Below, piece after piece: positions 12,175 through 24,575 of a DNA stretch of 64,000 bases. The stretch covers positions 62,001-126,000 of the forward strand of contig JAQFVV010006712.1 in the NCBI GenBank assembly GCA_028023455.1, written 5' to 3'. The notes below the pieces were generated by a model. That model saw only the letters and a program-made list of their open reading frames with translations. It ran no database searches and was not told the DNA's origin. Position 1 is the stretch's first letter. The number at the start of each line of letters is the position of its first letter. This DNA comes from Epiperipatus broadwayi (taxonomy: Eukaryota; Onychophora; Udeonychophora; Euonychophora; Peripatidae). The position numbers and the translations under genes were made by a program.

Positions 12175-13148
12175 CACCTGGGTCTCATTTTACACGATAG
12201 ATATGTTCCTCAGAAAACACACACAAATGAAATCGCGCAAAAATAGACGTAACTTACTTTGAAAAAGGGGAGATGCAGTCTGTGATTTTTCAAAATTCAC
12301 GTAAAAGCAAAGCACCAATGTAAAATTACTTCAAAATTCGCACACAAAAAAAAAATAAATAAGGAAATAAAATATGACTAATAAAAAATTTCAAATTTGA
12401 AAAAAATTGATACAAGACAAACTTTTTTTAACTATAATATTTAATTTTATTCAAAGTAATATATTTTTATGCATAATTTACAGTACAGTAATTTACATTT
12501 TTTTATACACATTTGCAAACTGAGGAAATACAACTAGCGACAACTTCACACTCATGTTGTGTCAACAATTTTCTGGTGACAACATAATTAATCTTTAAGA
12601 CGATGATTTTATTAATTGTTTATGAAACTAACAACTAAAAATTAAATTCTTATTTTTGTCTTTAATTTTCAATTCCGTTTAAAAATCAGATTTTAATTTT
12701 TAATTGTCAAATTTAATTGTGCCCACTGCTATTACTGACCTTTTAGAAAATAAACTTGTGGACACTAAATGATTAATAATTGATTACTTCTTTTTTAAAA
12801 AGCAAAAACAGAATGTGATTTAAGATGCAAAATTAACACGCACAATGTTTGAACAAATTTACTTTATAATCTTGTAAAATTTAATGTGTGTATACATAAA
12901 ATGTGGAAATCATGATTTTAATTTCATTATTGCATAAAATATTACTATTATAAAGCACTGAAAATATTGAAATTACTAAGATGAAAGTTGAATTCCAATA
13001 ATGTGCTATTACTTTCAATATAACGTAAGTGTGTGAAATTTATTATTTAAAGTAATAGCGCATTATCGGAGTTTGGCTTCCGGTGAAACATGAATCGCGT
13101 AACTTCGAAATCATGTTAAATAAGTCCGCGTAAAAAGAGACCCAGGTG
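12175..13148. mobile_element. Non-autonomous DNA transposon with TA target duplication
   Basis: The termini CACCTGGGTCTC (12175) and GAGACCCAGGTG (13148) are perfect inverted repeats flanked on both sides by TATA. The similarity continues imperfectly inward (ATTTTACACG against TTTTTACGCG). Length is 974 bp and there is no transposase frame. A TA duplication with short terminal repeats is typical of Tc1/mariner-type MITEs. The inner sequence near 12995-13065 (GCGCATTATCGGA) has a relative at about 62670-62710. The element lies in the cyclase intron, 48 bp from the acceptor of exon 12055-12126. Confidence 0.75.
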
Positions 13149-14337
13149 TATATATCTCCAAAAAAATATTCCTTATCTGATGGCACATTTTTCCAAAACC
13201 TATTATAAATACTGAGCTATCACCAAGTATAACATTACCCAAAGCAATCTCTTGCCTATACATGCACTTCAAAAAGAATTCAATTTATCATCTTGACTAG
13301 AGTTTTGAAGCTCCTAAACATTAACACTGAAGTGATCATTAGATCCTTAATTAATAGTAGTTTGTTTAGAAAATATGAACATTAAAGCATTGACATATTA
13401 AGTACTATATATTCATTAATTACATATTTAGCATAATTTTCCTTTTTTAGATATCTTAATTAAAGCAAGAATTATGCCATTCAACTCTGCTATCACAATG
13501 ATTGATGTAAAAATCAATAACAATATGGTTTATGGGTCACACATGTCCACATCTATCTAGATTAGTGGTCATGAAATTCTATTTTTTAATGGCCCAAATT
13601 TGTATGAATCTGTCAATAATATGTTAGGTCAAGCTAGAAAATCAAATCCACCGGATTAATGTTGAACCTGATAATAGAAATGTGTTTAGAATCTCATATA
13701 TGTAGACAACACAATTTTTACAATATTCAAGTTTCAAAATCAAATTGATTATAATTAAGACATATAAATAGAAAAGTCTGCCTATCATTTGTTCAAATGT
13801 TTCAAATCTCTAAAACAAATGGAGATTTTTTCACAATTACAACAAGATTGGAAGAGAGCTTCACAAATATAGGTAGTATGTTTCGTTGTTCTATATTAAT
13901 AATGATTAATATATACATTTAAATTGAATGGTATCAAAGTTGGAAGTGCAGAAATGTTGCACCTTGTAATGAAATTTAGTAATATAGTATTGAAAAAATT
14001 GAGATACTTGTGATATTGTAATGGGCCAACTGAGAAGAGCTGGCTTAGCATGAAATGCATCTGCAGGATCATTTATCTTTTCATAAAGCTTTATTCGTTT
14101 GTATAAAGAATATATGGTAGAACGAACATTTTAAATATATTTAAAAATGATATTACAGATGGAAAAAAAGAGATGAAGTTGATTTAATTATTTTTTTTTT
14201 TACTTAAACATAATTTAAAACAAAATCTTTAACTCAGTTTATATTTGCAGATAAATACATTAACAATTTTTACTAAACATTTATTAATTTGAAGGAATGG
14301 TTGTAAAGATGTTCATACAGGAAGTTTTATATTCATA
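13149..14337. other. Intronic AT-rich sequence
   Basis: Intron sequence of the cyclase gene. The only recognisable item is the partial tRNA-like arm at 14024-14080 (GGGCCAACTGAGAAGAGCTG and GATCATTTATCTTTTC), related to 10925-10985. Confidence 0.45.
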
Positions 14338-14425
14338 AAATAAATAGACAGGTAGATAAATAGATAATAAGGTAAATAGATAGATTAATTGATATATATA
14401 CAGAGAGAGATAAGTTGGTAGCTAG

Positions 14426-14523
<98 letters not shown>

Positions 14524-14658
14524 GTAGGTAGGTAAATAGGTAGGTAGGTAGGTAAGTAGGTAGGTAGATAGATAAGATTGATAGATAAATTGACATACAG
14601 ATAGATAGGTAGATTTCTAAATACATAGATAGATAGACAGAGATAAGTTGGTAGCTAG

Positions 14659-14732
<74 letters not shown>

Positions 14733-14811
14733 GTAGACAGACAGTCAACCTGACAGATAGATAGACAGACAGATAAATTGGCAGACAGACAGACAGACAG
14801 ATAGATAGATG

Positions 14812-14904
<93 letters not shown>

Positions 14905-15150
14905 TTAGGTTAGATGAACAAATGGATGAACAGATGGATAGATAGACAGACATATAACAGATATATAGTTAGATAGATAAATAGATGACGAATAGATGGA
15001 TGAATAGATGGGTGGATGGATGGATAGACAGACAGGAAGGCATGCAAACAAGTAGGTTGGTAGGTAAATAGATTGATAAATATAAAGATTAGGCATATAG
15101 ACAGATAGACAGACAGTTAGACAGTAATATAGACTGACATGCAGACAGAC

Positions 15151-15239
<89 letters not shown>

Positions 15240-15484
15240 TGGACACGAATAGATGGATGAACAGATGGATGGATAGATGGATGAATGAACAGATAGATAG
15301 ACGAATGGATGGATGGATAGATGGATAAATGTATAGATGAATAGATGGATGGATAGATGGATGAATATATGGATGGATGCTCAGCCAGCCAGGCATTCAG
15401 ATAAGCAGGTAAACAGGTAGGTAGGCAGGCAGATAGATTGATAGATAGATAAATAGATAGATAGACAGTTATATAGAGAGCCAA

Positions 15485-15537
<53 letters not shown>

Positions 15538-15986
15538 CAGACAGATGGATGGACAGACAGATAGACAAATACACAGACAGATAGATGATAGATAGATAGA
15601 TGGTTGGATAGATGGATGAATGTATGAAGGGATAGATAGATGGATGGATGGATGGATAGACAGACAGGCAGGCATGCAGATAAGCAGGTAGGTAGATAAA
15701 TAGATAGATAGATAGATAGATAGGCAGACAGATAGATAGATGAATGGATGGATAGATCGATAGATAGATAGATAGATAGATGGTGGATGGATGGATAATA
15801 GACAGATAGATAGATTGACAGATGGATAGATGGATGGACAGATAGATAGATGGATAGATAGATGTATAGATAGATGAATATATGGTTGAATAGATGGATG
15901 GATAGATGGATGGATGGATAGACAGACAGGCCAGCATTCAAACAAGCAGTTAAGAAGGTAGGTAGGTAGGTAGGTAGGTAGGTAGG

Positions 15987-16075
<89 letters not shown>
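14338..16075. repeat. 1.7-kb GATA tetranucleotide array
   Basis: The array consists of GATA units with interspersed GGTA, GACA, GGAT and GAAT variants. Pure GATA runs are at about 14424-14522, 14661-14731, 14812-14903, 15150-15238, 15489-15535 and 15987-16075. The variant blocks repeat in order (for example GATGGATGGATAGACAGACA, AGGCATGCA and AAGCAGGTAGGTAG at roughly 15010-15060, 15370-15430, 15645-15700 and 15910-15980), so a higher-order unit of several hundred bases has been duplicated. The long serine, isoleucine, tyrosine and leucine frames on the minus strand are translations of the repeat, not genes. Confidence 0.97.
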
Positions 16076-16078
<3 letters not shown>

Positions 16079-16126
16079 CATAAAGAAAAAAATCATGAAG
16101 TATTTTTCATGTGTGCATATATTTAC

Positions 16127-16231
16127 CTGGACACTACCCTTCTGGCAATACTGAGTTAGTAAACACACATTGGGAACTTCTATGCAAGCACCAACAAATG
16201 TGTTTATGTTTTCATGATGAAGTTTTTTCAT
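16127..16231 (-). CDS. Receptor guanylate cyclase, kinase-homology exon 2
   Basis: This is a 35-codon exon, in phase 0 at both ends. It contains MKKLHHENINTFVGACIEVP and NVCLLTQYCQKGSVQ, an almost textbook match to the block M-x-x-L-x-HENIN-x-F-x-GAC-x-x-x-PN-x-C-x-x-TEYC-x-KGS-x-Q found in membrane guanylate cyclases (strands beta-4 and beta-5 and the hinge of the kinase-homology domain). It follows directly from VELKE of the previous exon. The acceptor is TTTTTAG before 16231 and the donor is CAG|GTAAAT after 16127. The exon's 3' edge is only about 50 bp from a 1.7-kb GATA tetranucleotide array in the next intron. This is the most diagnostic exon in the window. Confidence 0.96.
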
Positions 16232-19139
16232 CTAAAAAGATAAATAAATATAATTTCCTTTTACATTATTGAATATAAAAATTATTCTAAAGCAAATAAA
16301 AATTGTTAATGTGTATCTTAAGAATGTATAGTATTTAGATAACAAAGGATATAGGATGCAATTAATTTTCGGATAAGAGAGCTACAATTTTGCCCATCAT
16401 GTTGATATAACTTTAATTATTTTGAAGTTATTTGAGTCTTTTACGACAGTTTGAGTATAAAGTCCACTTATCTATTATATCAGTGAGCCAATTAGTTACA
16501 TGTTTGATGACAGAAGGAGTTAGTGATGCCAAAAATTTAACTCATTCTGGTCTCTAAAAGCCTAATTATTAAGTTATTTATGATCTATATTACTTTCATA
16601 AATTTTTTCAAGGCACTGTGTGTTTCAGTGCAGTGGTAGAGTAGCAGCTTTTGGAGAGTGAGATCGCAAATCGATTCATGCTCTTGCACTTCCGGTGTTT
16701 TTCCTAGCGGTAAAGCTAACTGATTACTATTTTTTTTATATTTTCACTTTCAACATTTTTTCTACATATGCAGGAATAAATAAGCCTTCTATGAATCATC
16801 CGCAAAACAATATGCATTTACCAAAAAGTATGATTTTAAAAATAAATAAATAAATATTTCTGCCAATAGGTCCACTGACATATAATTCGGATCAGTATTT
16901 AAAAAACAACCGTTAGTAAATTTTTTAACGGATATGGGGACTATGTTGATATAGTGCCGGAGTCAGGAAACTGCTCACGAGTCATACGAGAAACTTTCAT
17001 CCAAACCTCATGTCTCTTTTTAGTAAGATAAACAATAACACAGTTTTTATTTCCTCTTGTAATTTGTAAATAAATATTTTGAAAACTCTAGGAGAGGATA
17101 AATACACCTTACAGTGTAGTTCCGTGAATTCAGCTTTATATAGAATAATTATTGCTGTGTGTGATGAATACTTAAATATTAGAAAATTATGAATAAATCA
17201 AACTAAGTAATTTATTTATTTATTTATTTTTAAGAGAATTTTTCTTTTCGTTAGATTTTATTTTATGTTCTACTACTAAAATAAATCTTCAAATAAATAC
17301 ACAGCTATTCAGAAATTCGTATTTTTCATGAACATATTTTTCATCTCTTGGATGAAGGGGGAAATACATTTTTCCTTGCTGCTCTTTAATTGAAGGGGGG
17401 AGGGGATTTAAACAAAATGACTCTTCCTGTTAAAAAGTCTGCCACCCCTGGTATAGAATCATATAAAATAAGTACTTTTGTTAACACCCATTATTTTGTC
17501 TAGATTCTGTAGTTATTGAACATTTTTGTATGATCTTGGAAAAATAAGTTCTGACAATAGTCTATCTTTATATCTCGTATGTATGTGTGTTGATTTTTTG
17601 GCTTTTTATTAATTAATATTTCTGTTGTTTTGACAAGCTGTTAACGCATCAAAATAAATTGAAAGGAAATTTGTCTACAGCTTATTATCGTTTGGAAAGA
17701 ATGTGCGAGAATAATTTATTTATTGTCCTAATTATAGAGCTCAAGGTTCATTCAATATGGCTCAGTTTTTTGTTTCTGACGCGTAGACTTATAATGAACT
17801 TTTCAGCACAAAACCGGTCATATTTTGCTATGCATTGACTTAGTGTGTAATGGCAAACTCTGGGTTTAAGACTCGTAGATCAAAACCAAGCTTTGTCATT
17901 CCTGGTGCTCAAATTTATTATCATCTTGGGATTAATAAAATCATTTGATTATTTTGACTTATGTGTCTTGATATACAAGAAAGTAAAAGTCTCTTGAGTT
18001 CAAAGTCTATAAATTATAAAACAGCTTAGACTTATAAAAAATTATTAAACAATAAATCATTCAATTATTTATTTGTCTTTTCCCATTTTATAAAAAGCTT
18101 TTCTTTTATAAATATACATATATTTTACTAACAACATCAGTGCATAAAACATTTAAAATGATTAGTATATACTGTTTTTGGTATACCAAAACATTATATG
18201 AATATATTAAAATGGTAATCCGTAAAATATTTTTGAATGCATAAAATTGCAAGGAGGACATAAAATAAAATATAACTTGAAATTTGGAAATTTATCACTG
18301 GTAATATATAAAATATAAAACTAGAAATTAAATAATATGTTCACTAATTATAATATTTTCTATTATATAAGTAGATCATGTGACAAGGGGGCAGATTCCA
18401 GGATCAATTCTAGTGCTCACATATCTGGTTTATGAACTTTTTATGATCTCCAGAATGATAAAGCCATTAGCCTTTTTTTCATTAAAAACATAATATAAAT
18501 ATGCACAAAAACATCACATATAAAAACTGTATTCGTGTTTATAATAAACTATAATACAATTTAAATTGAAATTTTAATAAATTTAATCATATAGAAATTT
18601 TAATCAAAAGATGTTTGGAATTACAAATAAATAATCAGATCATTTATTCCTCAAGAATTCATAAAAATTTGGAATACTAAGAGATGGACATGGATTATGA
18701 TGGGCTACACTAAATATTGACACTTAACTGAAAAAGATTGGTTTGACAACAGATTGAAGACTTTTGGTGTTGAATAGGTGTGGCCACTTTTAAATATTTA
18801 AATTTATAAACCAATCTAGATTTGAGCAACATACTATCTTTCTTATCTTAATGATAATTAGTTTCAGTGCAATTTGAAAGTTACAATTAGCTACTTGTTA
18901 ATCTGCTTTCAAAAACAGGCTTATTGACCTGTTTAATGAGGTCTTATTTAAACTTCAATACATTAAAATTTCAATATGTTTCAAACAAATGTTAGTTACT
19001 AGTGTCTATATAATCAACTAGTGCCATACAAAAATGTAGATATCCATTTTTTATTTTTAGTAATAAAATGGTCTGCTTTCACATATTTATAGACCAATCT
19101 AGCTTTGAGAGAAATACCAGCTTTGTTATCACAATGTAT
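16232..19139. other. Intron of the cyclase gene, few features
   Basis: Around 16616-16690 a tRNA-like stretch has AGTGGTAGAG (box A-like) and AAATCGATTC (weak box B), probably a decayed SINE. A second weak box B-like stretch is GGATCAATTCTAGTGCTC near 18401-18418. TTTA repeats lie at 17210-17228. About 18720-18860 and 19070-19140 share ATAGACCAATCTAG-like words. No coding exon is seen, and none is needed because the flanking exons join in phase. Confidence 0.45.
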
Positions 19140-19870
19140 ATGGTACTATATATTATGTTGTCTACCATGCTTGGCAGCCTTTTTTTAATTACATGGTTTC
19201 AGATGCCTGCAGGTACTTATTTATGGTTTTTTTCTTAATTTTCTTTTACTGAATATAAATAATAATAAATCAATTATAAATTCCATTCAGTAGATTTATT
19301 TCAATTTTCTTTGCAGGTTCAGGCCACTGACATGAAAAATATTCACTTACCCTTCTTTAAAAATAATGCATATAAAGATGTTTTATAAGATGTGATATGT
19401 TGGACTATTTCCATCATTTATGAGTGAATGTTGAATGTACAGAAAATTTTAAACTTTATTTAAACATTCCAAATACAAACAAATTGTTAGTAATAACACA
19501 CAAATAGACAATACAGGTTAGTAATTACACAACATTTCGAGTAGATGTTTTATTATTTTTTTTATATTAATAAGTTGAAATCTATATTAATGGGTATGAT
19601 ATGACAATTTATGTTTCTTATATCTTTTATTTATATATTAATAAGATGCCTTAAAAGTATAATAATAAATAAAATGGAAATATAATTCATTTTTGCAGAA
19701 ATTTTTATTTTTTATTAAATAATAACAATAATTAAAAAAAACTAAATATTAAATACAACCACTTCTTATCAGCCATTTTGTTTTAAATATTTATTATAGC
19801 CTCTGAAACTGTCTAGTAAAAAATGGCTACCAAGCTTGGTAGACAATATAATATATAAGTACCATATATA
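19140..19870. repeat. Inverted-repeat element
   Basis: The left arm near 19143-19215 (TTGTCTACCATGCTTGGCAG) and the right arm near 19800-19870 (CTACCAAGCTTGGTAGACAA) are imperfect inverted copies of about 75 bp. The AT-rich interior has no coding frame. It may be a MITE-type element. Confidence 0.55.
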
Positions 19871-19984
19871 TATATGATATATGACTGATTTTTACTATAT
19901 ATATATAATTATAACTCAGATTATATGTAAATAAAATGAAAGTGTAGCTTCCAATGATTTCTATAATATCAATAAACTATTAAA

Positions 19985-20850
19985 AAATAAAGTGTTACAA
20001 CCTGTCCTTTAGCATTATTGGTATTTATGTTTAATTTATGTAATTTTAAATGAGGGGGTAAATTTTGTTTACTGGTTATATAAATGCATAAAATAAATGA
20101 TATAGAATCATCATTTAAATAGTCAGAGGATCAAAGCAGAACTTTAATTTTAATGTCTTTTAAATATGAAACGAAAACTCAGTTAATATATGTAAATAAT
20201 AATTATAATTCAAATTATAAGTTAATAAAATGGATGTAATTATAACTTTCAATGAGTTCTGCAATGAATTTTCATTTTATATTTCAACAGTTTTAAAACT
20301 AAAACTTTGCTTTGATCCTTTAAATATTTGAATGGTGATCCTATATCATTTATTCTGTACTTATTTGAACCCAATTCTGCCCAAATACTTTGCACAGAGA
20401 AGAGCAATGCCAAAAGAAAAGTCAAAGAAGCTTATTACATAGCCAATAACCACAGTGCCATTAATAGAAGAGAGGCATGCTTTGCTCTCTCCAAACAATG
20501 GACTAATTGATTAAAAATTCAAGCTCATTTGCATATATGTACAACAATTCACAACAGAATCTTCATTCTTAAAGCTATGAGTGTGGGAGTTGAATACCAA
20601 ATCCCGAAAATGCTAAGCTAGTATATTAAATCATAAATTATAATTATAGCTTCACTAATGTATGTGGAAAAAATCACACATTTATAATTATAATTTTTAT
20701 TGGTCAAGAAAAAAGACAATTTATTATATAACCAATAAGATGAATTCACTTGCTTATTTAAAATTATATAAATAAATTAAGCATAAATAGCACTGATGCT
20801 AAAGGATAAGTGGTATCACTCTGTCTTTTAATAATTTATGTTACAGAACT
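19985..20850. repeat. Nested inverted repeats around a possible endonuclease tail
   Basis: The outer arms near 19990-20085 and 20755-20825 are inverted relatives (CCTTTAGCATTATTGGTATT against ATAGCACTGATGCTAAAGG). The inner arms are GGATCAAAGCAGAACTTTA (20129) and AAACTTTGCTTTGATCC (about 20300). The frame at 20328-20510 lies between them. Penelope-like elements are often found as inverted partial copies, which would fit. Confidence 0.55.
20328..20510 (+). pseudogene. Possible tail of a Penelope-type GIY-YIG endonuclease
   Basis: The frame encodes AKRKVKEAYYIANNHSAINR and then REACFALSKQWTN before a stop. The pattern K-x-KEA-x-x-I-x-x-N-x-x-x-INR-x-E resembles the C-terminal end of GIY-YIG endonucleases in Penelope-like retroelements. 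I see no reverse transcriptase around it, so it would be a 5'-truncated remnant. The family resemblance is from memory of the motif only; confidence is moderate. Confidence 0.4.
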
Positions 20851-21014
20851 CAATGAAATCAACAATTACTTCCATTTCATGTATATACCTATCTATCCAT
20901 ATATATATAAACAAAACTATAAATTATAATATTAATGTTTTGAGGTTTTTTTCGAACAGAGATTTAGGTTTACAATGAAATGACTTTTATTTAATTGTCA
21001 AAACTCTACTTTAC

Positions 21015-21306
21015 CTCTTTCAACTCAACAATATCATTTTTTTGAAGAATTAATTGTGGAATATTAATTTTTCTGAAAGCACACACTTGTCCTTGATAGT
21101 TGGCAAGAATGTTGAAAAGATTTTCCGATTGCTGTGAAGGAGCACCAGATCCAATAAAATTTGACTGAAATTGACTTGATGTTCTAGATGCAGAGTTTGA
21201 CTTTATACTTAACATACTTGTATAATCTTTATTGGTAATAATTTCAATTTCATGATGACTTATTCTCCAGTCCATCAGGGCAGACTCTTCTTGTTGCAAT
21301 CGATGC
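21015..21306 (-). CDS. Receptor guanylate cyclase, kinase-homology exon 1
   Basis: One base plus 97 codons encode the start of the intracellular kinase-homology domain. HRLQQEESALMDWRISHHE matches the juxtamembrane stretch with its conserved W-[RK]-[IV] motif. A serine-rich segment follows (SNSASRTSSQFQSNFIGSGA), in the place where family members have a glycine-rich loop and regulatory phosphorylation sites. Near the end, NYQGQVCAFRKINI aligns with the family strand YxGNxVAVKRVN. The usual ATP-site lysine appears as arginine with a lysine one residue later, consistent with a regulatory pseudokinase rather than an active kinase. The acceptor is AATGTAG before 21306 and the donor is GAG|GTAAAG after 21015, in phase 0. 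The frame runs on only two codons past the donor before a stop. Confidence 0.93.
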
Positions 21307-21349
21307 CTACATTAAAGACACATTGAAAAAATAAATAATCTCAATTTAA

Positions 21350-21990
21350 AACAGTAGCAAACTCTCTGGAGAGTAGTGCTACCTAGTGCAAGTAATAGTA
21401 ATCCATGGATGCTAGAATGTTTGTGCATAAAATCTCTTTCTAGTGCCTAGTTATCCATTCATACAGTATTCCTAGAGTAGTTTCTAGTTAGTGGCTTTCA
21501 TCAATGAGGAGCCTTGGACCTGAGAGCACTGCATTTAGATCTTAGGATTTAATGCAACCCTCCAGCAGCCACGTTTTATCTCTACTTAAGTACAAAACCA
21601 TGAGTCTAAAATTGAAAACACAATAATATTTTCAATCCAAGCTCATTAGCTTATATAGTCATATAGGTCTGAACTCAGTTCAGTACCCAAACATTTTGGT
21701 GTCTTTGGTTCTTTAATAACCACAGCCACCGCTATCCTATTAGGCAGGAATGGTATTAAACCATTAAACATCACATGATCACCATTTCTCATGCTTTCTC
21801 ATAACTGTTATTAAAACATGCAAAACTTTCCATACAGTAGTGATCAGTGCAAGCCAAAGAAATCCATGGATGCTAGGTTTGTGCATAAAATCCCTATCTA
21901 GTGCTTATGGCTTTCATCAGTGAAGAGCCTTGGATTTGCGAGTAATGCAACCCCACCTTTTGTTTATTTAATTAACTATAAATCTATGAG
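21350..21990 (-). repeat. Repeat family 1, two partial copies
   Basis: The first copy runs from AAACTCTCTGGAGAGTAGTG to about 21810 and the second, shorter one from about 21820 to 21990. Shared words include GAACTCAGTTCAGTAC and ACATCACATGATCACCATTT. The hammerhead-like segment on the minus strand (tail near 21480, core at 21496-21502) has TTGATGA and a weakened stem II. The cluster starts about 50 bp upstream of the acceptor of cyclase exon 21015-21306. Confidence 0.75.
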
Positions 21991-22640
21991 CCCAAAATGA
22001 AAACTGATTGGAATGTTTGCTTCTGTTTTTCCAGTTTGTGTAAGCATAGGAAATGGTAATCATGTTACATTTTAATGGTTTTTATCTCAACTTAATAGGA
22101 AACACTCATAAAAATAAAATACTGATTTAAAGATTAACATTAGAATATGTTTGTGTAAATGTATGCACATAAATGTGTTTATATATTGACAATAACAATT
22201 TTTAGACATGTTCAAAGTATATTCTTGGGTAATTATTACTACAAAAGATCTTAATACATTCTCTTTGATATTTCATTGAACTAATTGCCTATCAAACAAA
22301 AAAGTATTGTTAAAACAAAAATGCATACATATGAACAAATTAAAATATTATATGATTCATCAAGCTACGATAAGATCCGGATGGAATAATATATATATAT
22401 AATAGTCTTTAGGTTACCATATATTATTTTGTATTACTTCCCAACATTTTGACAAAACAGTATCCACCATTGTCAAGATTAACTTTAAAAAAAACGTTAG
22501 ATCTCAAATAGTAACAAGATTGATTGTGAGGTAGAGAATGAGATTGAGTGTAAAGTAGTTGAGCATCGATATGTGAATTAACAAAATGTTTATTTTCTTT
22601 AGTTTTATCTTTAATTGATTTCAAGTTTATATTAAAAGAG
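21991..22640. other. Intronic AT-rich sequence
   Basis: I see no coding or structured signal apart from a short TA tract at 22390-22402. Confidence 0.4.
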
Positions 22641-23230
22641 ATCAAATAAGTGGTCTCTATAAGGCTGGAATATGTTTTGTTTCGTCAGCTCAATTTAAAC
22701 CGGTTGGTCTTATTAATATTTTAATTGATTCCCTCATTGTCCTCTATTCATACTTTTCCAAATTAGACAGTATTTTAGAATTACCAAAATCATGTTTGTG
22801 ACCAATTTCTTAAAAAGTGTGAAGTTAAATTTGATTTTTTAAACTTCTGATTAAATACCTTTTATGGCCCTTAATTCTGATATTAATTTGTCTATTGGAT
22901 TAACCTATATAGATCTTCAAGCACTTTAAACATGGAATTTCACAAACATTCCAGTATTCCAAAAGTACTCTGTCTTTAGGTTTATGAAAAAAATTAATGG
23001 TGAAATTAAGGAACATAAAAATGTCTTTAATCAGAAGTTAAATACATCAGCTTTTGCTTCATATTTTTTTAAAATTGGCTACAAATCTGTTTTTGATTAT
23101 GGTAAAAACTTGCAACTTTAGAAAAGTATGATTTGAGAACCATGAGGGAGTTGACTAAAATATTTAAAAAACCAACTGGTTTAAATAAAGCTGATGAAGG
23201 ACAACATATTCCAGCCTTGTGGAGATCACT
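22641..23230. repeat. Inverted repeat with ~130-bp arms
   Basis: The plus strand at about 22645-22770 and the minus strand at about 23225-23095 are imperfect copies. Shared words include AAGGCTGGAATATGTT, TTTAAACC-GTTGGT, TCCCTCAT and TCATACTTTTC. The minus-strand frame reads SDLHKAGICCPSSALFKPVG, then FLNILVNSLMVLKSYFSK. Because similar words are kept in both arms, the arms may derive from a coding element, but I do not recognise the family. Confidence 0.6.
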
Positions 23231-23439
23231 TATTTTATCTCTTTCTTCTAACATTTTGTTAATCCACATATTCTGAATGTTCAACTATTTCATGCTAATT
23301 CTCATTACTACTTCAGATCTAATAGTTTTTCTTTGAAAAGTTAACCTTAACAATGGCATATGCTATTCAATGAAACATTGGGATGTAATACAAAATAATG
23401 CACAGTTGAATCCAGAAACTACTTTATATAATCATGAAA

Positions 23440-23660
23440 GCATTATATATATATATAGTCTAATGAGCTTGCCATCAGCTCTTAATACTCTTTTCAGAAT
23501 ATCCCCAACCCCAGACCAGTTTCTGCTCCTGATTTCATCAGTGAGGTGTTAGGATATTCAAGCACTAGATTTAAAATACCAGGAAGCCAGAAGCAGAAAC
23601 CCATCTGGGGTTGGGGATATTCTGAAAAGCTTGTTGAGAGATATTGGCAAGCTCATTAGA
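23440..23660. repeat. Head-to-head copies of a hammerhead-bearing repeat
   Basis: The sequence from 23475 to 23530 (CAGAATATCCCCAACC, CCAGACCAGTTTCTGC) reappears inverted at about 23600-23650 (GCAGAAACCCATCTGGGGTT, GGGGATATTCTG). The first copy, on the minus strand at 23547-23508, has the hammerhead-like layout. Confidence 0.7.
23508..23547 (-). ncRNA. Hammerhead-like motif with intact helix I
   Basis: On the minus strand CTGATGA (23541-23535), GAAA (23523-23520) and CTGGTC (C17 at 23514) are in order. Helix I is formed by ACCTCA (23547-23542) with TGGGGT (23513-23508): five Watson-Crick pairs and one G-T. The outermost pair is A-T here and T-A in family 1, a compensatory difference. Stem II between the core and GAAA does not pair well in this copy. 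Confidence 0.4.
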
Positions 23661-24339
23661 TAACATTTGTAATACAAGCTTGTTAAATTAGATCATGTGA
23701 TATATGACTTGATTTAATTCCATATATATATATATTTAATAGAATAAAAAGTTACCTACAGGTTTGGACAGTATTTTATAACTGACAAGAAAAGATGATG
23801 ATGAAATAACCTTTATTAATGTCCTTAAAGTTAAAGCTTAATTTGTAACATATCAGATATGACAAGGCCATGATAGATAAATCCTATTTAATTATGTCTT
23901 GCAAACTGCAGCACCATTTATAACAAAATAAAAAGGAGGGTATATTCTTCTTTCAATGCCTGACAGATTTGGGAGCTATTTGTAACAAAAAAAAATGTGG
24001 GTGTATGATAACCTCTGTTATAGTCTCACTGGTTTGAATGGCATTTATAAGAGATCAAAATATGTAATGGGAAATGATAACTTTAATATAGCCTGAGTAA
24101 ATTATATAGCCCAATTGTTGATTACCCTATACAGCAGAATAAAAATGAGTCCTGAAGCTGGACATCTGAATGAAATATAAATCAAAGAAAAATAATACTA
24201 ATTTTATAATGACTGTGAATGTAGTATCATTCATAATAGAATGAATATAATAAACTAAATTCAATGAGTACTAATCAATAAATAATTATTCAGTAAACAT
24301 CACATGACCACCACTTATTACACTTATGTATAACTGTTA

Positions 24340-24575
24340 TTATAACAGGCAAAACTCACTATATGTATTGCCACACACAGCAAGCTAGAGTAATCAATGG
24401 ATGCAAGAAGACTTGTGCATGAAATTACCATCTAGTGCCTCACTGACGAAGCCACAAACTAGTCTGGGGATATTGGATGAGTAGCACTAGATGGGGATTT
24501 TATTCACAAGCATTCTGGCATCCACTGATAAACTTGCCTGCTGTGTGTGGCAATACGTATAGTGAGTTTTGCCTG
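24340..24575 (+). repeat. Repeat family 1, short palindromic copy
   Basis: AAAACTCACTATATGTATTG at 24342-24370 pairs with its inverted copy CAATACGTATAGTGAGTTTT at about 24551-24570. The middle holds CACTGACGAAGCCACAAACTAGTCTGGGG-type sequence in which part of the hammerhead core, including GAAA, is deleted. Confidence 0.7.

Noticed and set aside
14333-16231. Long minus-strand frames of serine, isoleucine, tyrosine and leucine
   Set aside because: They are translations of GATA tetranucleotide repeats, which are open in several frames; only the unique part of the last one (16127-16231) is a real exon.
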